From: Pseudomonas sp. B21-023
GTDB lineage: Bacteria; Pseudomonadota; Gammaproteobacteria; Pseudomonadales; Pseudomonadaceae
Assembly (NCBI RefSeq): GCF_024749165.1
Contig: NZ_CP087190.1
Location: 5,429,501 to 5,493,500 of the forward strand
Length of the DNA stretch: 64,000 bases
Direction of reading: 5' to 3'
Shown: positions 51,442 through 60,415 of the stretch, in pieces
How positions within the stretch are numbered: position 1 is the stretch's first letter
How the letters are laid out: each line of letters opens with the position of its first letter
Position numbers and translations under genes: made by a program
Notes under the pieces: generated by a model
Database searches by the model: none
What the model saw: the letters and a program-made list of their open reading frames with translations, nothing else
What the model was told of the DNA's origin: nothing

Positions 51442-52193
51442 CAGCGGGCCTCTTTGTGACGGCGGCGTTGGGTCAGGCGTTGCAGCCAGGTGGAAACCAG
51501 GGCGCTGTCCGCCGGTTGCTCCAGGTAGGCGGCCAGCAGCACGCGCACGTCGCCCTCACCCCAGGCCCGGGCACGCCGTAGCAGCGGCTCGAGGTCCTTG
51601 ACCCGGTCACGCATGCCGAACAGCAGCGGACGGGTCTTCTCCAGGTCGATCAACTGTGCCTGCCAGCCTTCGCGGCGCTCACGCAGGAAAATGTGCTTGG
51701 GGTAGAAGCAACCGTGCATCTGCCCGGCGCCGTGCAGTGTGCGCGCCAGCTGGCCACAGGCCTGGAGGATGCCCTGGCGTTGCGGCGCGGATGTCTGCGG
51801 CCAATGGCCGAGCAAATGCTCAAGGTCGGTCCATTCGTCCAGCGCCCGGGTCATGAGGATCGCCCGGTGTTGGCCAGCCTGTTTGCGCTCCCCATAGAAA
51901 ACCGCCTGCAAGGCCGGGATATCGAGCTTCTGGTAACGGCTGATGTTGCGAAACTCACGGGCGAAGGTCGGCTCGCCGAACGGCCGGTGCAGGCTGCGAG
52001 TCAGGTAGTCGCTCTGGCGCTTGAGGTAGTACCCCTTGCCCTCGAGCTCGAGGCGGAACACGCTGCTCCAGCCGCCGCGGCCGGTGTTGGGTTCGTCCAC
52101 GGCGTCAAGTTGCAGGGCCCAGAGCGCCTCGAAGTCGCCCAGTCCGTGCCGTTGCAGCAGTGCCTGGTCGGCACTGGCCAGGTAGTCGGTCAT
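51441..52193 (-). CDS. wapQ: WapQ-like kinase-fold protein, catalytic Asp replaced
   Basis: A 250-residue protein of the WaaP/WapQ/InaA kinase-like group. A Lys in GKGYYLKRQSDY fits the ATP-binding Lys. The catalytic loop reads QMHGCFYPKHIFL where WaaP has NHRDCYICHFLL, so the HRD aspartate is Cys (codon at 51708-51710); the later LIDLEKTRP Asp is kept. WapQ is a putative LPS core heptose kinase by position. The ATG at 52193 overlaps the upstream stop (ATGA) and is preferred; longer in-frame starts lie inside wapP. Confidence 0.82.
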   Translation of the reverse strand: MTDYLASADQALLQRHGLGDFEALWALQLDAVDEPNTGRGGWSSVFRLELEGKGYYLKRQSDYLTRSLHRPFGEPTFAREFRNISRYQKLDIPALQAVFYGERKQAGQHRAILMTRALDEWTDLEHLLGHWPQTSAPQRQGILQACGQLARTLHGAGQMHGCFYPKHIFLRERREGWQAQLIDLEKTRPLLFGMRDRVKDLEPLLRRARAWGEGDVRVLLAAYLEQPADSALVSTWLQRLTQRRRHKEAR

Positions 52194-52924
52194 TCCCTTC
52201 CCTCGAAAAAGCTCAGCACATGACGGATGCGCTTTTTGTCGCGCGCATGCAGGCGCGCATGCCCCCGGTACTGCAGGTAGAAGCGCAGGCGCTGGGTCGC
52301 CGACAGGTGATACTTGGCGACCTTGTCCAGGCAGGCCAGGTCCTTGATCAACCGGTGGCGCAGCATGAAACCACGCCAGAAGTCGCCCGTCGGGCAATCG
52401 ATGAAGAACAGCGTGCCCTGGTCATCGACCAGCAGGTTGCGCCATTTGAGATCGTTGTGGGCGAAATGGTGATCGTGCATTACCCGGGTGTGCCGCGCCA
52501 GCTGACGGCTGACATGATCGACCCAGGCCGCGTCACGCAGGCGCGGGTCATTGCGCTCGGCCAACGCCGAGAGGTCCTCGGTGCGTGGCAGTTCGCGAGT
52601 GATCATCGCCCCACGGCCAAACGCCAGGCCCTGGCGCTCGAGGCCCCAGGCGACCACGTCGGCGGTGGGGATGCCCCATTTGGCGAACTGCTTGAGGTTC
52701 TGCCACTCAGCCTTGACTCGCGGGCGCCCCAGGTAGCGGCGCATGTGCTTGCCGGCTCCGGTGTAGCGTTTGACGTAGTAGTTGACCCCGTCCCGTTCGA
52801 TGCGGATGACCTCGCTCAACGGGTCGCGGGTCAGACGCTCGCCCTTGATGGCGAACACCGCGTCGATACTGCCGAAATCGGCCGCCAGGTGCGCATACTC
52901 AGGCGCCAGGTTCCAGCTCGCCAT
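52190..52924 (-). CDS. wapP: WapP-like LPS core heptose kinase
   Basis: A 244-residue kinase-fold protein with Lys in NYYVKRYTGAGK, catalytic Asp and Asn in HFAHNDLKWRNLL and metal Asp in LFFIDCP. Its place immediately after waaP matches P. aeruginosa PA5008 (wapP). It probably phosphorylates inner-core heptose of lipopolysaccharide at the cytoplasmic face. Stop and start codons overlap with both neighbours. Confidence 0.85.
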   Translation of the reverse strand: MASWNLAPEYAHLAADFGSIDAVFAIKGERLTRDPLSEVIRIERDGVNYYVKRYTGAGKHMRRYLGRPRVKAEWQNLKQFAKWGIPTADVVAWGLERQGLAFGRGAMITRELPRTEDLSALAERNDPRLRDAAWVDHVSRQLARHTRVMHDHHFAHNDLKWRNLLVDDQGTLFFIDCPTGDFWRGFMLRHRLIKDLACLDKVAKYHLSATQRLRFYLQYRGHARLHARDKKRIRHVLSFFEGRE

Positions 52925-53730
52925 CAGAGTGCGTCCCCGTAACGTTGCTTGCGGTCGTAGAGCTTCTGCGCCTTGCGCTCCAGCCAGGCGAGCAGTGCAG
53001 CCTCGTCCTTGAGCACCTGGCGCAACGAGCGCTGGAAGTAGCCGCGCAAAAAGCGCAGCTTGTCGCGACGGGTCAGACCGATGTCCAGGGCCGAGAAATA
53101 CAGGGCCGCCAGGTCCTTGTCGCGCCAGCGGCGGCTGACCGTCGCCCGAGTCTGGGCACGGTGCAGGTCGATCACCGACAGCCGGAAGTCGTCCGCCGTC
53201 ACCGGGCGATCGGTGTGCAGCAGGAAGTGGCAGATGTAGCAGTCGCGGTGGTTGACCCCGGCGCGGTGCATGCCGCCGGTCATCTTCGCCACCTCGGCGA
53301 TCAGCGCACGCTTCAGGCGGGGCGCTGGCGGCTGCTTCACCCAGTCGATGCTGAAGTCTTCCAGGCTGACGGTCGGCGCCAGCTCCTCGGTGACGATGAA
53401 CGAGTGCTGGGTGGCCGGGTTGCCACCCCGCTCGCCGTAGGCCACCGCGGTCATGGTCGGCACGCCGACTTCATGCAAGCGCTGGATAGCACGCCACTCC
53501 TGGCCGGCGCCGAGCACCGGCAGCTTGGCGCTGAACAGGTTCTTGAAGATTTCACCCCAGCCGATGCCACGGTGGATCTTGACGAAGAACCCTGCGCCAT
53601 CGACCTCGGTACGCAGGGTGCGACGGCCTTCCAGTTCGCGGTACACCTCGCCCTGCAGGGCCTCGACGGCGTCGAAGGGGTCACGCCCGGCCCACAGGCG
53701 CTTGAACGGTTCGGCCAGTATCAGCTTCAT
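52924..53730 (-). CDS. waaP: Lipopolysaccharide core heptose(I) kinase WaaP
   Basis: A 268-residue kinase with the same length as P. aeruginosa WaaP. The catalytic Asp163 sits in NHRDCYICHF and the metal-binding Asp in LSVIDLHRAQ. It phosphorylates heptose I in the inner core, essential for LPS export and outer-membrane integrity in P. aeruginosa. The ATG at 53730 overlaps the waaG stop (ATGA); the frame continues upstream inside waaG without meaning. Confidence 0.94.
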   Translation of the reverse strand: MKLILAEPFKRLWAGRDPFDAVEALQGEVYRELEGRRTLRTEVDGAGFFVKIHRGIGWGEIFKNLFSAKLPVLGAGQEWRAIQRLHEVGVPTMTAVAYGERGGNPATQHSFIVTEELAPTVSLEDFSIDWVKQPPAPRLKRALIAEVAKMTGGMHRAGVNHRDCYICHFLLHTDRPVTADDFRLSVIDLHRAQTRATVSRRWRDKDLAALYFSALDIGLTRRDKLRFLRGYFQRSLRQVLKDEAALLAWLERKAQKLYDRKQRYGDAL

Positions 53731-54851
53731 GTGGTTTCCTGCCCAAGGATCACGTCGGCGGCATGCTGCGGCATGCTGTACAGGTCGGCGTTGGCGGCGA
53801 ATGCCACGCCGTTGCTCGACCAGGATGCACGGGCCGCGGCGTCCTCGAGCATGCGTTGCAAGTAGGCGTTGAGCTGGTCCTGCTCGAACGGCTCGTCCAG
53901 CACCAGGCCGCTGTCGGCCTCGGCGATGTAGTGGGCGTAGCCGCACACCTGCGACACCAGCACCGGCAGGCCAGCAACCAGCGCCTCGAGCAATACGGTA
54001 CCGGTGTTTTCGTTGTAGGCCGGGTGGATCAGCAAATCGGCGCCGAGCAGGAAGCGTGGGATATCGCTGCGCCCCTTGAGGAACTGCACCTGATCACCCA
54101 GGCCGAGCGCAGTACTCTGCACCTGGAACAGCTTGGGGTCGTCCTGGCCGATGACCATCAGTTTCGTGCGTTTGCGCAGGCTCGACGGCAGCGCCGCGAG
54201 GGCCTTGAGGCTGCGGTCAACGCCCTTGGTCTTGAAGCCCGAGCCGATCTGCACCAGCAGCAACTCGTCGTCGGCCAGGCCGAACTCCTGGCGGAAGGCG
54301 GCGCGGATGGCCTCGGCGTCGGCCGGGCGCCGGCGGTCCTGGGAAATGCCCGGCGGCAGCAGGTGGAAACGCGCCTCGGGAGTGCCGTAGTGCTTGATGA
54401 ACAGCGGCTGCTGCACCTCGGAGATCATCAGGATCTCGGTACGTGCGTCCTTGGCGAACACCGCCCGCTCGTATTCGGCGAAGTGGCGATAGCGGCCCCA
54501 GCGGCGGTAGAGGCCGCCGCGCAGGGTCTGGGCCTTGTCTTCGAAGCAGCCGTCAGCGGCGTAGTAGACGTCCAGACCAGGCATCTTGTTGAAGCCGATC
54601 AGGCGATCGACCGGGCGCTTGGCCAGGTCCGCCGCCATCCACGCACTGAGCTTCTCGTTGCGCCGGTGGTTGAACAGCGCCTTGACCGGCGCCACCAGCA
54701 CCTCGAAGCCCGGCGGAATGTCACCTTCCCAGATCAGCGTGTACACACGGATCTGGTGGCCACGCTTCTGGCATTCGAGGGCGATGCGCATGAAGTCACG
54801 CTGCAGCCCGCCAAAGGGGAAATATTTGTAGAGCACAAAAGCCAGTTGCAT
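53727..54851 (-). CDS. waaG: LPS core glycosyltransferase WaaG
   Basis: A 374-residue GT4/GT-B glycosyltransferase adding the first hexose to the inner-core heptose. The N-terminal LYKYFPFGGLQRDFMRIA loop and C-terminal HPAYNENTGTVLLEALVAGLPVLVS (nucleotide-sugar site with the E-x7-E motif) are clear. The ATG at 54851 is used, as the codon before it is TTG and the ATG overlaps the waaC stop (TGATG). Confidence 0.94.
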   Translation of the reverse strand: MQLAFVLYKYFPFGGLQRDFMRIALECQKRGHQIRVYTLIWEGDIPPGFEVLVAPVKALFNHRRNEKLSAWMAADLAKRPVDRLIGFNKMPGLDVYYAADGCFEDKAQTLRGGLYRRWGRYRHFAEYERAVFAKDARTEILMISEVQQPLFIKHYGTPEARFHLLPPGISQDRRRPADAEAIRAAFRQEFGLADDELLLVQIGSGFKTKGVDRSLKALAALPSSLRKRTKLMVIGQDDPKLFQVQSTALGLGDQVQFLKGRSDIPRFLLGADLLIHPAYNENTGTVLLEALVAGLPVLVSQVCGYAHYIAEADSGLVLDEPFEQDQLNAYLQRMLEDAAARASWSSNGVAFAANADLYSMPQHAADVILGQETT

Positions 54852-55909
54852 CAACGAACATCCTCAGCCAGCAGCAGCGCGCTCAAGCGGCCCGCCACAT
54901 GCTCGGGATTCAGGCGAGTGAAGCACAGCGGCCACTCGCGTTTGAGATCGAACCGGCGCAGGTCCTCGGCGCTCGGTTTGTAGGTGCACTTCTTCTGCAG
55001 GCACGGGGCGCAGGGGAAGTCGCTCGCCTGGTGGATCTGGGCGCGTCCGTAGGCACCGGTCAGACCAGGGTTGGTGGGGCCGAACAGGGAGATGGTCGGC
55101 ACATCCAGGGCGGCGGCCAGGTGGCCCAGGCCGGTGTCGACCGCCACGCAGGCCTTGGCGGCGGCCAGCACACGGGCCACGCCCGCCAGGTTCAATTTGG
55201 GCAGCACCTGGCAATTGTTCAAGCCCTGGGCGATACGCTCGGCGCGAGCTTTTTCCGCAGGGTTACCCCATGGCAGCATCACCTGCAGCTTGCGCCGGCC
55301 CATGCGCTCGGCCAGCTCGCGCCAGTAAGCCTCGGGCCAGTGTTTGGTGGCCCAGGTTGTGCCATGCAGGAACACCACGTAGGGCGCGGCGGGTGGCAGT
55401 TGCAGGCGATTGAGGTCAAGGCCGTAGTTGCCCAGCCCTTCCGGCAGGTCATAGGCCAGGGCCAGAGCGAACAGTTGCCGCACGCGCTCAACGGCATGCT
55501 GGCCGACAGCGACCGACAGCCGCCGGTCGTAGAAGCGGCTGGCCCAGCCCTCACGGGCAGAGTAACGGTCCAGGCCGGCTACCGGCGCTTTCACGTAACG
55601 GGTCAGCCAGGCCGACTTGACCAAGCCCTGGGCATCGATCACCAAGTCGTACTTGTGCTCGCGCAGGCGCTGCTTGAAGGCCTTCCATTCGCCGCTCTTG
55701 AGCGTCTGCCAGATATTCTTGCGCCAGCGACGGATCGCCACCGGGATCACCTGGTCGACCGCCGGATGCCAGCTGGGGATCTCGGCGAAACCTTCCTCCA
55801 CCACCCAGTCGAAACGGATGCCGGGGATGGCGTGGGCGGCGTCGGTAAGCGCTGGCAAGGTATGGATGACGTCACCCAGCGACGACGTCTTGATGATCAG
55901 GACCCGCAC
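54851..55909 (-). CDS. waaC: LPS heptosyltransferase I WaaC
   Basis: A 352-residue GT9 enzyme that moves heptose from ADP-heptose to Kdo of lipid A-Kdo2. The start RVLIIKTSSLGDVIHTLPALTDA and the ADP-heptose-binding DTGLGHLAAALDVPTISLFGPTNP are diagnostic. The start is GTG 55909, directly next to the waaF stop. Confidence 0.95.
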   Translation of the reverse strand: MRVLIIKTSSLGDVIHTLPALTDAAHAIPGIRFDWVVEEGFAEIPSWHPAVDQVIPVAIRRWRKNIWQTLKSGEWKAFKQRLREHKYDLVIDAQGLVKSAWLTRYVKAPVAGLDRYSAREGWASRFYDRRLSVAVGQHAVERVRQLFALALAYDLPEGLGNYGLDLNRLQLPPAAPYVVFLHGTTWATKHWPEAYWRELAERMGRRKLQVMLPWGNPAEKARAERIAQGLNNCQVLPKLNLAGVARVLAAAKACVAVDTGLGHLAAALDVPTISLFGPTNPGLTGAYGRAQIHQASDFPCAPCLQKKCTYKPSAEDLRRFDLKREWPLCFTRLNPEHVAGRLSALLLAEDVR

Positions 55910-56959
55910 TCAGTCGACCTCGGCCACGGTATCGATCAGGTCGGAGCCACCCAGGCTGTGCAGGGCGGCGATCACTTTCGCCGGCTCCAGCAGCCGCAGG
56001 CAGTTGTAGTGGCCGAAGCGGCACGTGCGGTCGAAGCAGGGGCTGCATTCGATACCGGTGCGCACCACCTCCACCTGGTCGGCCAGCGGCGGGGTGAAGC
56101 CCGGCGAGGTCGAACCATACACCGCCACCAGCGGACGGTTGAGGGCGGCGGCCACGTGCATCAGCCCGGAGTCATTGGACACCACGGCGCTGGCGCAGGA
56201 CATCAGGTCGATGGCCTCGGCCAGCGAGGTCTCGCCGGCCAGGTTGCAGGATTCTTCACGCAGGCCCGGGATCAGCCGGTCGCGGATCTGCTCGCCAACC
56301 GGGTGGTCGTTCTTCGAACCGAACAACCACACCTGCCAGCCCTGGCGGATCATCGCCTCGGCAACCTCGGCGTAATGCTCGGCCGGCCAGCGCTTGGCCT
56401 CGCCGAACTCGGCGCCGGGGCACAGGGCGAGCACCGGGCGGTCCAGCTCCAGGCCAAACTTGGCCAGGGCGGCCTCGCGGCTGGCGGCCTCGATTTGCAG
56501 GGCCGGGCGCGGATACGGCTTGGGCAGCTCGATACCCGGTGCGTAGGCCAGGGCCATGAAGCGCTCGATCATCAGCGGGTAACGCGCCTTGTCCAGCTTG
56601 CGCACATCGTTGAGCAGCAGGTAGCGCATCTCGCCGCGCCAGCCGGTGCGCTTGGGGATGCCGGCGAAATACGGCACCAGCGCCGACTTGAGCGAATTGG
56701 GCAGCAGGATCGCCTGGTCGTACTGGCCGGCCAGCGACTTGCCGATGCGCCGCCGCGTGGCCAGCTCCAGCGCGCCGTGGCCGAGCGGGAAGCTCAAGGC
56801 CTGGCGCACCTCGGGCATGCGTTCGAGGATGGGCCGGCTCCACTCGGGTGCCAGCACGTCGATCACGCAGTCGGGGTGCTGCTGTTTGAGGCTCTGGAAC
56901 AGGGTCTGCGCCATCACCATGTCGCCGACCCAGCTGGGGCCAATGATCAGTATTCTCAT
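55910..56959 (-). CDS. waaF: LPS heptosyltransferase II WaaF
   Basis: A 349-residue GT9 enzyme adding the second heptose. Signatures: RILIIGPSWVGDMVMAQTLFQSL at the N-terminus, LCPGAEFGEAKRWPAEHYAEVA and SNDSGLMHVAAALNRPLVAVYGSTSP. First waa gene after glnE, with a 139-bp gap that may contain a promoter, though none is convincing. The remaining core genes follow with overlaps. Confidence 0.95.
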   Translation of the reverse strand: MRILIIGPSWVGDMVMAQTLFQSLKQQHPDCVIDVLAPEWSRPILERMPEVRQALSFPLGHGALELATRRRIGKSLAGQYDQAILLPNSLKSALVPYFAGIPKRTGWRGEMRYLLLNDVRKLDKARYPLMIERFMALAYAPGIELPKPYPRPALQIEAASREAALAKFGLELDRPVLALCPGAEFGEAKRWPAEHYAEVAEAMIRQGWQVWLFGSKNDHPVGEQIRDRLIPGLREESCNLAGETSLAEAIDLMSCASAVVSNDSGLMHVAAALNRPLVAVYGSTSPGFTPPLADQVEVVRTGIECSPCFDRTCRFGHYNCLRLLEPAKVIAALHSLGGSDLIDTVAEVD

Positions 56960-57098
56960 GCTTTATCCAGAAACATTCGGGGAGGCTGCAGGCTGCGCTA
57001 CAACCTGGCCTCCCCTCTTTATATTCAGGCTATGTGGCGGACAGTGTACCACCGAGGGCGCATTGCGCCCTTTTCGCCGCAGCGCGGCCCCGGCAAGC

Positions 57099-60032
57099 TC
57101 AGGTCAACCCAAGCTGCCCCCAGATCCGCCTTACCTCACGGCGCTCCTCGGCGAACTGCGCCGCGTCGATCACCCCGGCCTGCTTCTGCAAGGCCTGGCG
57201 GTGCGAGGCCGAGCGGAACGCCTTGTACAGTTCGCGCAGCAGCACGGCGTCGGCGGCGGGCATCAACCCGGCCTGTTCGAGCTCTTCGAGGATGCGGATG
57301 TTGTCGGTCCAGCGCAGTATGGCCGGATGGTCGTGGGACCAGGCCAAAGCGGCGTATTGCACCATAAATTCGATATCCACGATACCGCCGGCATCCTGCT
57401 TGATATCGAAGGGCTGGCCGGCATCGAAGGCATTGCCCGCAGTGCCTGCGCCGGTGGCCTTGGTGCCCAGGTTGTCGCGCATCTTGGCGCGCATCTCGCT
57501 CACTTCGACGCGTAGCTTGTCCAGGTCACGGGGCTGGCCGAGCACCTTGGCCCTAACGCCCTCGAAGGCCGTCGCCACCTGCGGGCAGCCGACCAGCACC
57601 CGGGCCCGTACCAGGGCCTGGTGTTCCCAGGTCCAGGCCTCGTTCTGCTGGTAGCGCTCGAAGGCGCCCAACGAGCTCACCAGCAACCCCGAGGCGCCGG
57701 ACGGACGCAAGCGCATGTCCACGTCGTAGAGCTGGCCGGAGTTGGTCTGGGTGGTCAACAGGTGGATGATGCGCTGGCCCAGGCGGGTATAGAACTGCGC
57801 GCTGTCGATCGGCTTGGCGCCGTCGGTCTCGGCGTTGGGGTCACCATCGTGGATGAACACCAGGTCCAGGTCCGAACCGTGGCCCAGCTCGAGGCCGCCG
57901 ACTTTGCCATAGCCGACGATGATGAAGCCAGGGTCGCACAGGCTGCCGTCGCTGCGCTTGGGCTGGCCATGGCGCGCCACGGTCTGGCGCCAGGCCAGGG
58001 CCAGTACTTGGTCGAGAATGGCCTCGGCCAGCCAGGTCAGGTAGTCGCTGACCTTCATCAGGGGCAGGTTGCCGCTGATCTCCGAGGCGGCCACGCGCAG
58101 GCTGTGGGCCAGCTTGAAGTGGCGCAGCGCCTCCATCTGCTGCTCAAGGTCATCCTCGGGGATGCGGGTGAGCCGCTCACGCAGCTCGGCAGCCAGCTCC
58201 GGGGCCAGCGGCGGGCTGAACAGCCGGCCTTCATTGAGCAGCTCGTCAAGCAGCAGCGGGTAACGGGCAATCTGCTCGGCAATCCATGGACTGGCCGCGC
58301 ACAAGGTCAGCAGACGGCGCAACGCGCCGGGATTTTCAGTGAGCAGCACCAGATAGGCAGAGCGGCGCGCGACCGCCTCGACCAGGGGCAGCACCCGCTC
58401 CAGCACCAGGTCAGGGTTGTCGTGCTCGACCGCCTGGGCCAGCAGACGCGGGATGAAGGCATCCAGGCGTTCACGACCGATGCGCTGCATCGAGCGCAGC
58501 GTCGGGCTGACACGCAAGGCGTTGAGCCGGCGCAGCGCCTCGGCAGGCTGGTGGAAACCGGCTTCCTGCAACTGGCGCCCGGCGGCTTCTTCATCCTGGG
58601 CCTGCTCCCACAGAGGCGACCATTCGCCACCGACTACGAGTTCGCCCTCGGCCTCATCCTCATCCGGATCGGCGATCACCTGACGGAAATGCCAGTCGAT
58701 CCGCCCACGCCAGTGCATCAGTTGGGCATGGAAGCCCTCCCAGTCGGCAAAGCCCAGCATATAGGCGATGCGCGCGCGGTCGGTCGGGTCATCCGGGAGC
58801 ATCTGGGTCTGGCGGTCGGCGATGGCCTGGATCGCGTGCTCGGTGTAACGCAGGAACTCATAGCCGTCGCGCAGCTCGGCGACCACCGCCGGCGGCAGGT
58901 AGCCCTGGCCCTCCAGGGTAGTCAGCACCTTCAGCAGCGGCCGCTGTTGCAGGCTCAGGTCGCGGCCGCCATGGATCAGCTGGAATGCCTGGGCGATGAA
59001 CTCGACCTCGCGGATGCCGCCGGCCCCCAGCTTGATGTTGTCGGCCATGCCCTTGCGGCGCACCTCCTGCTGGATCAGCTGCTTCATGGTGCGCAGCGCT
59101 TCGATCGCGGAGAAGTCCAGGTAGCGCCTATAGACGAAAGGCCGCAGCATTTCCTGCAACTGCGCGCCGGCCGCCTGGTCGCCGGCCACCACCCGCGCCT
59201 TGATCATGGCGTAGCGTTCCCAGTCGCGCCCCTGATCCTGGTAGTACTGCTCCAGGGCATTGAAGCTGAGCACCAGCGCGCCGGCCGAACCGTACGGGCG
59301 CAGGCGCATGTCGACACGGAACACGAAGCCATCGACGGTGACCGGGTCAAGCGCCTTGATCAGACGCTGGCCGAGGCGGGTGAAGAACTCCTGGTTGTCC
59401 AGCGAGCGCTTCACGCCCTCGGTTTCACCGCCCTCGGGGAAGGCAAAGATCAGGTCGATGTCCGACGACAGGTTCAGTTCCACCGCGCCCAGCTTGCCCA
59501 TGCCCAGCACCACCAGGTGCTGAGGCTGGCCGCTGCGGTTGCCGATGGGTGTGCCGAACTGCTGGCAATGGCGCGGGTATAGCCACTGATAGGCCTCGTC
59601 GATGCTGGCGTCGGCCAGGTCGGACAGGTCGCGGCAGGTCTCGGCCAACGCTGCCTGGCGGCTCAGGTCGCGCCAGATGATGCGCAACTGCTGGCGATTA
59701 CGCTCGCGGCGCAGGTTGCGCGCCAGTTCGTCCTCGCTTTGCGCAGCCTGGGCGACGACGTGGATGTGAGCACGCAGTTGGCCCGGGGTGTATGCCCGGT
59801 CCATCGCGCCACTGGCCAGCAGCTCGAACAGCACCGCCGGATCGCGCTGGGCCTGCGCCAGGACGAAGTCGCTGGCCGCGGCAACCTGGTCGAACTGGCG
59901 TCGATGCTCGGCGCCCAGGCTGTCCAGGTGCAGATCAGCATGACCGGCCAAGGCATCGCGGAGAAATTGCTGGTTGCGAGCGACCAGTGGTTGGAGAGCG
60001 GCAGGCAGATCGAGCGGCAAAGGCAGGCGCAT
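57099..60032 (-). CDS. glnE: Glutamine synthetase adenylyltransferase/removase GlnE
   Basis: A 977-residue bifunctional enzyme that attaches and phosphorolytically removes AMP on glutamine synthetase under PII control. It has two nucleotidyltransferase domains: the N-terminal removase with LNLSSDIDLIFAFP and the C-terminal transferase with LGHGSDLDLVFIHD, each with the [G/S]SDxD core, joined by a helical region. Full length compared with E. coli (946). It is divergent from aceE. Confidence 0.96.
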   Translation of the reverse strand: MRLPLPLDLPAALQPLVARNQQFLRDALAGHADLHLDSLGAEHRRQFDQVAAASDFVLAQAQRDPAVLFELLASGAMDRAYTPGQLRAHIHVVAQAAQSEDELARNLRRERNRQQLRIIWRDLSRQAALAETCRDLSDLADASIDEAYQWLYPRHCQQFGTPIGNRSGQPQHLVVLGMGKLGAVELNLSSDIDLIFAFPEGGETEGVKRSLDNQEFFTRLGQRLIKALDPVTVDGFVFRVDMRLRPYGSAGALVLSFNALEQYYQDQGRDWERYAMIKARVVAGDQAAGAQLQEMLRPFVYRRYLDFSAIEALRTMKQLIQQEVRRKGMADNIKLGAGGIREVEFIAQAFQLIHGGRDLSLQQRPLLKVLTTLEGQGYLPPAVVAELRDGYEFLRYTEHAIQAIADRQTQMLPDDPTDRARIAYMLGFADWEGFHAQLMHWRGRIDWHFRQVIADPDEDEAEGELVVGGEWSPLWEQAQDEEAAGRQLQEAGFHQPAEALRRLNALRVSPTLRSMQRIGRERLDAFIPRLLAQAVEHDNPDLVLERVLPLVEAVARRSAYLVLLTENPGALRRLLTLCAASPWIAEQIARYPLLLDELLNEGRLFSPPLAPELAAELRERLTRIPEDDLEQQMEALRHFKLAHSLRVAASEISGNLPLMKVSDYLTWLAEAILDQVLALAWRQTVARHGQPKRSDGSLCDPGFIIVGYGKVGGLELGHGSDLDLVFIHDGDPNAETDGAKPIDSAQFYTRLGQRIIHLLTTQTNSGQLYDVDMRLRPSGASGLLVSSLGAFERYQQNEAWTWEHQALVRARVLVGCPQVATAFEGVRAKVLGQPRDLDKLRVEVSEMRAKMRDNLGTKATGAGTAGNAFDAGQPFDIKQDAGGIVDIEFMVQYAALAWSHDHPAILRWTDNIRILEELEQAGLMPAADAVLLRELYKAFRSASHRQALQKQAGVIDAAQFAEERREVRRIWGQLGLT

Positions 60033-60238
60033 GGTCTATCCTTGATCGGCGTGAAAGAGAGCGGTTGGGGAGGTCAAACGGGGGTTGGACCACGGTTGGA
60101 CTGTCGTACAAAAGTTGGAAATAGCTGATAAAGCCGAAAAATTGGCAAAACCCATCAAGATTCACCTGCTCGCGACACACCGCCAACCAACATGAACGTT
60201 TTTCCTCACAACCCGGGATGCGACCAAACGTCGCATTT

Positions 60239-60307
60239 GTGTAGTTTTACTACTACGCCCAACGTGCAAAAGCATGAAATGCGAAAGCATTTGTAGTAAA
60301 ACTACAC
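60239..60307 (+). promoter_or_regulatory. Paired palindromic operators upstream of aceEF
   Basis: GTGTAGTTTTACTAC (60239-60253) and its exact inverse GTAGTAAAACTACAC (60293-60307) are separated by 39 bp. Each is itself a dyad (GTAGT-N3-ACTAC) that fits TnGTnnnACnA, the operator form of FadR/PdhR-type GntR repressors. They lie 110-175 bp before aceE in the 383-bp glnE-aceE gap. A third hairpin, ATGCGAC-N5-GTCGCAT (60218-60236), precedes them. No convincing -10/-35 pair was seen, and nothing else is recognised in 60033-60415. Confidence 0.6.
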
Positions 60308-60415
60308 CGCGCCGGATGACTGTCCGGTAATCCAAGAATTCACGACGTCTGCCCATAAGGCCAGTCGCAAACTCAGGCCATCGATTCTGGTGGCCTTTCC
60401 GCCCTGGAGCAAGCC

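Noticed and set aside
54899..57367. 822-codon plus-strand open frame across waaC/waaF
   Set aside because: Antisense to two clear heptosyltransferase genes, with no domain and no ribosome-binding site; a codon-bias artefact.
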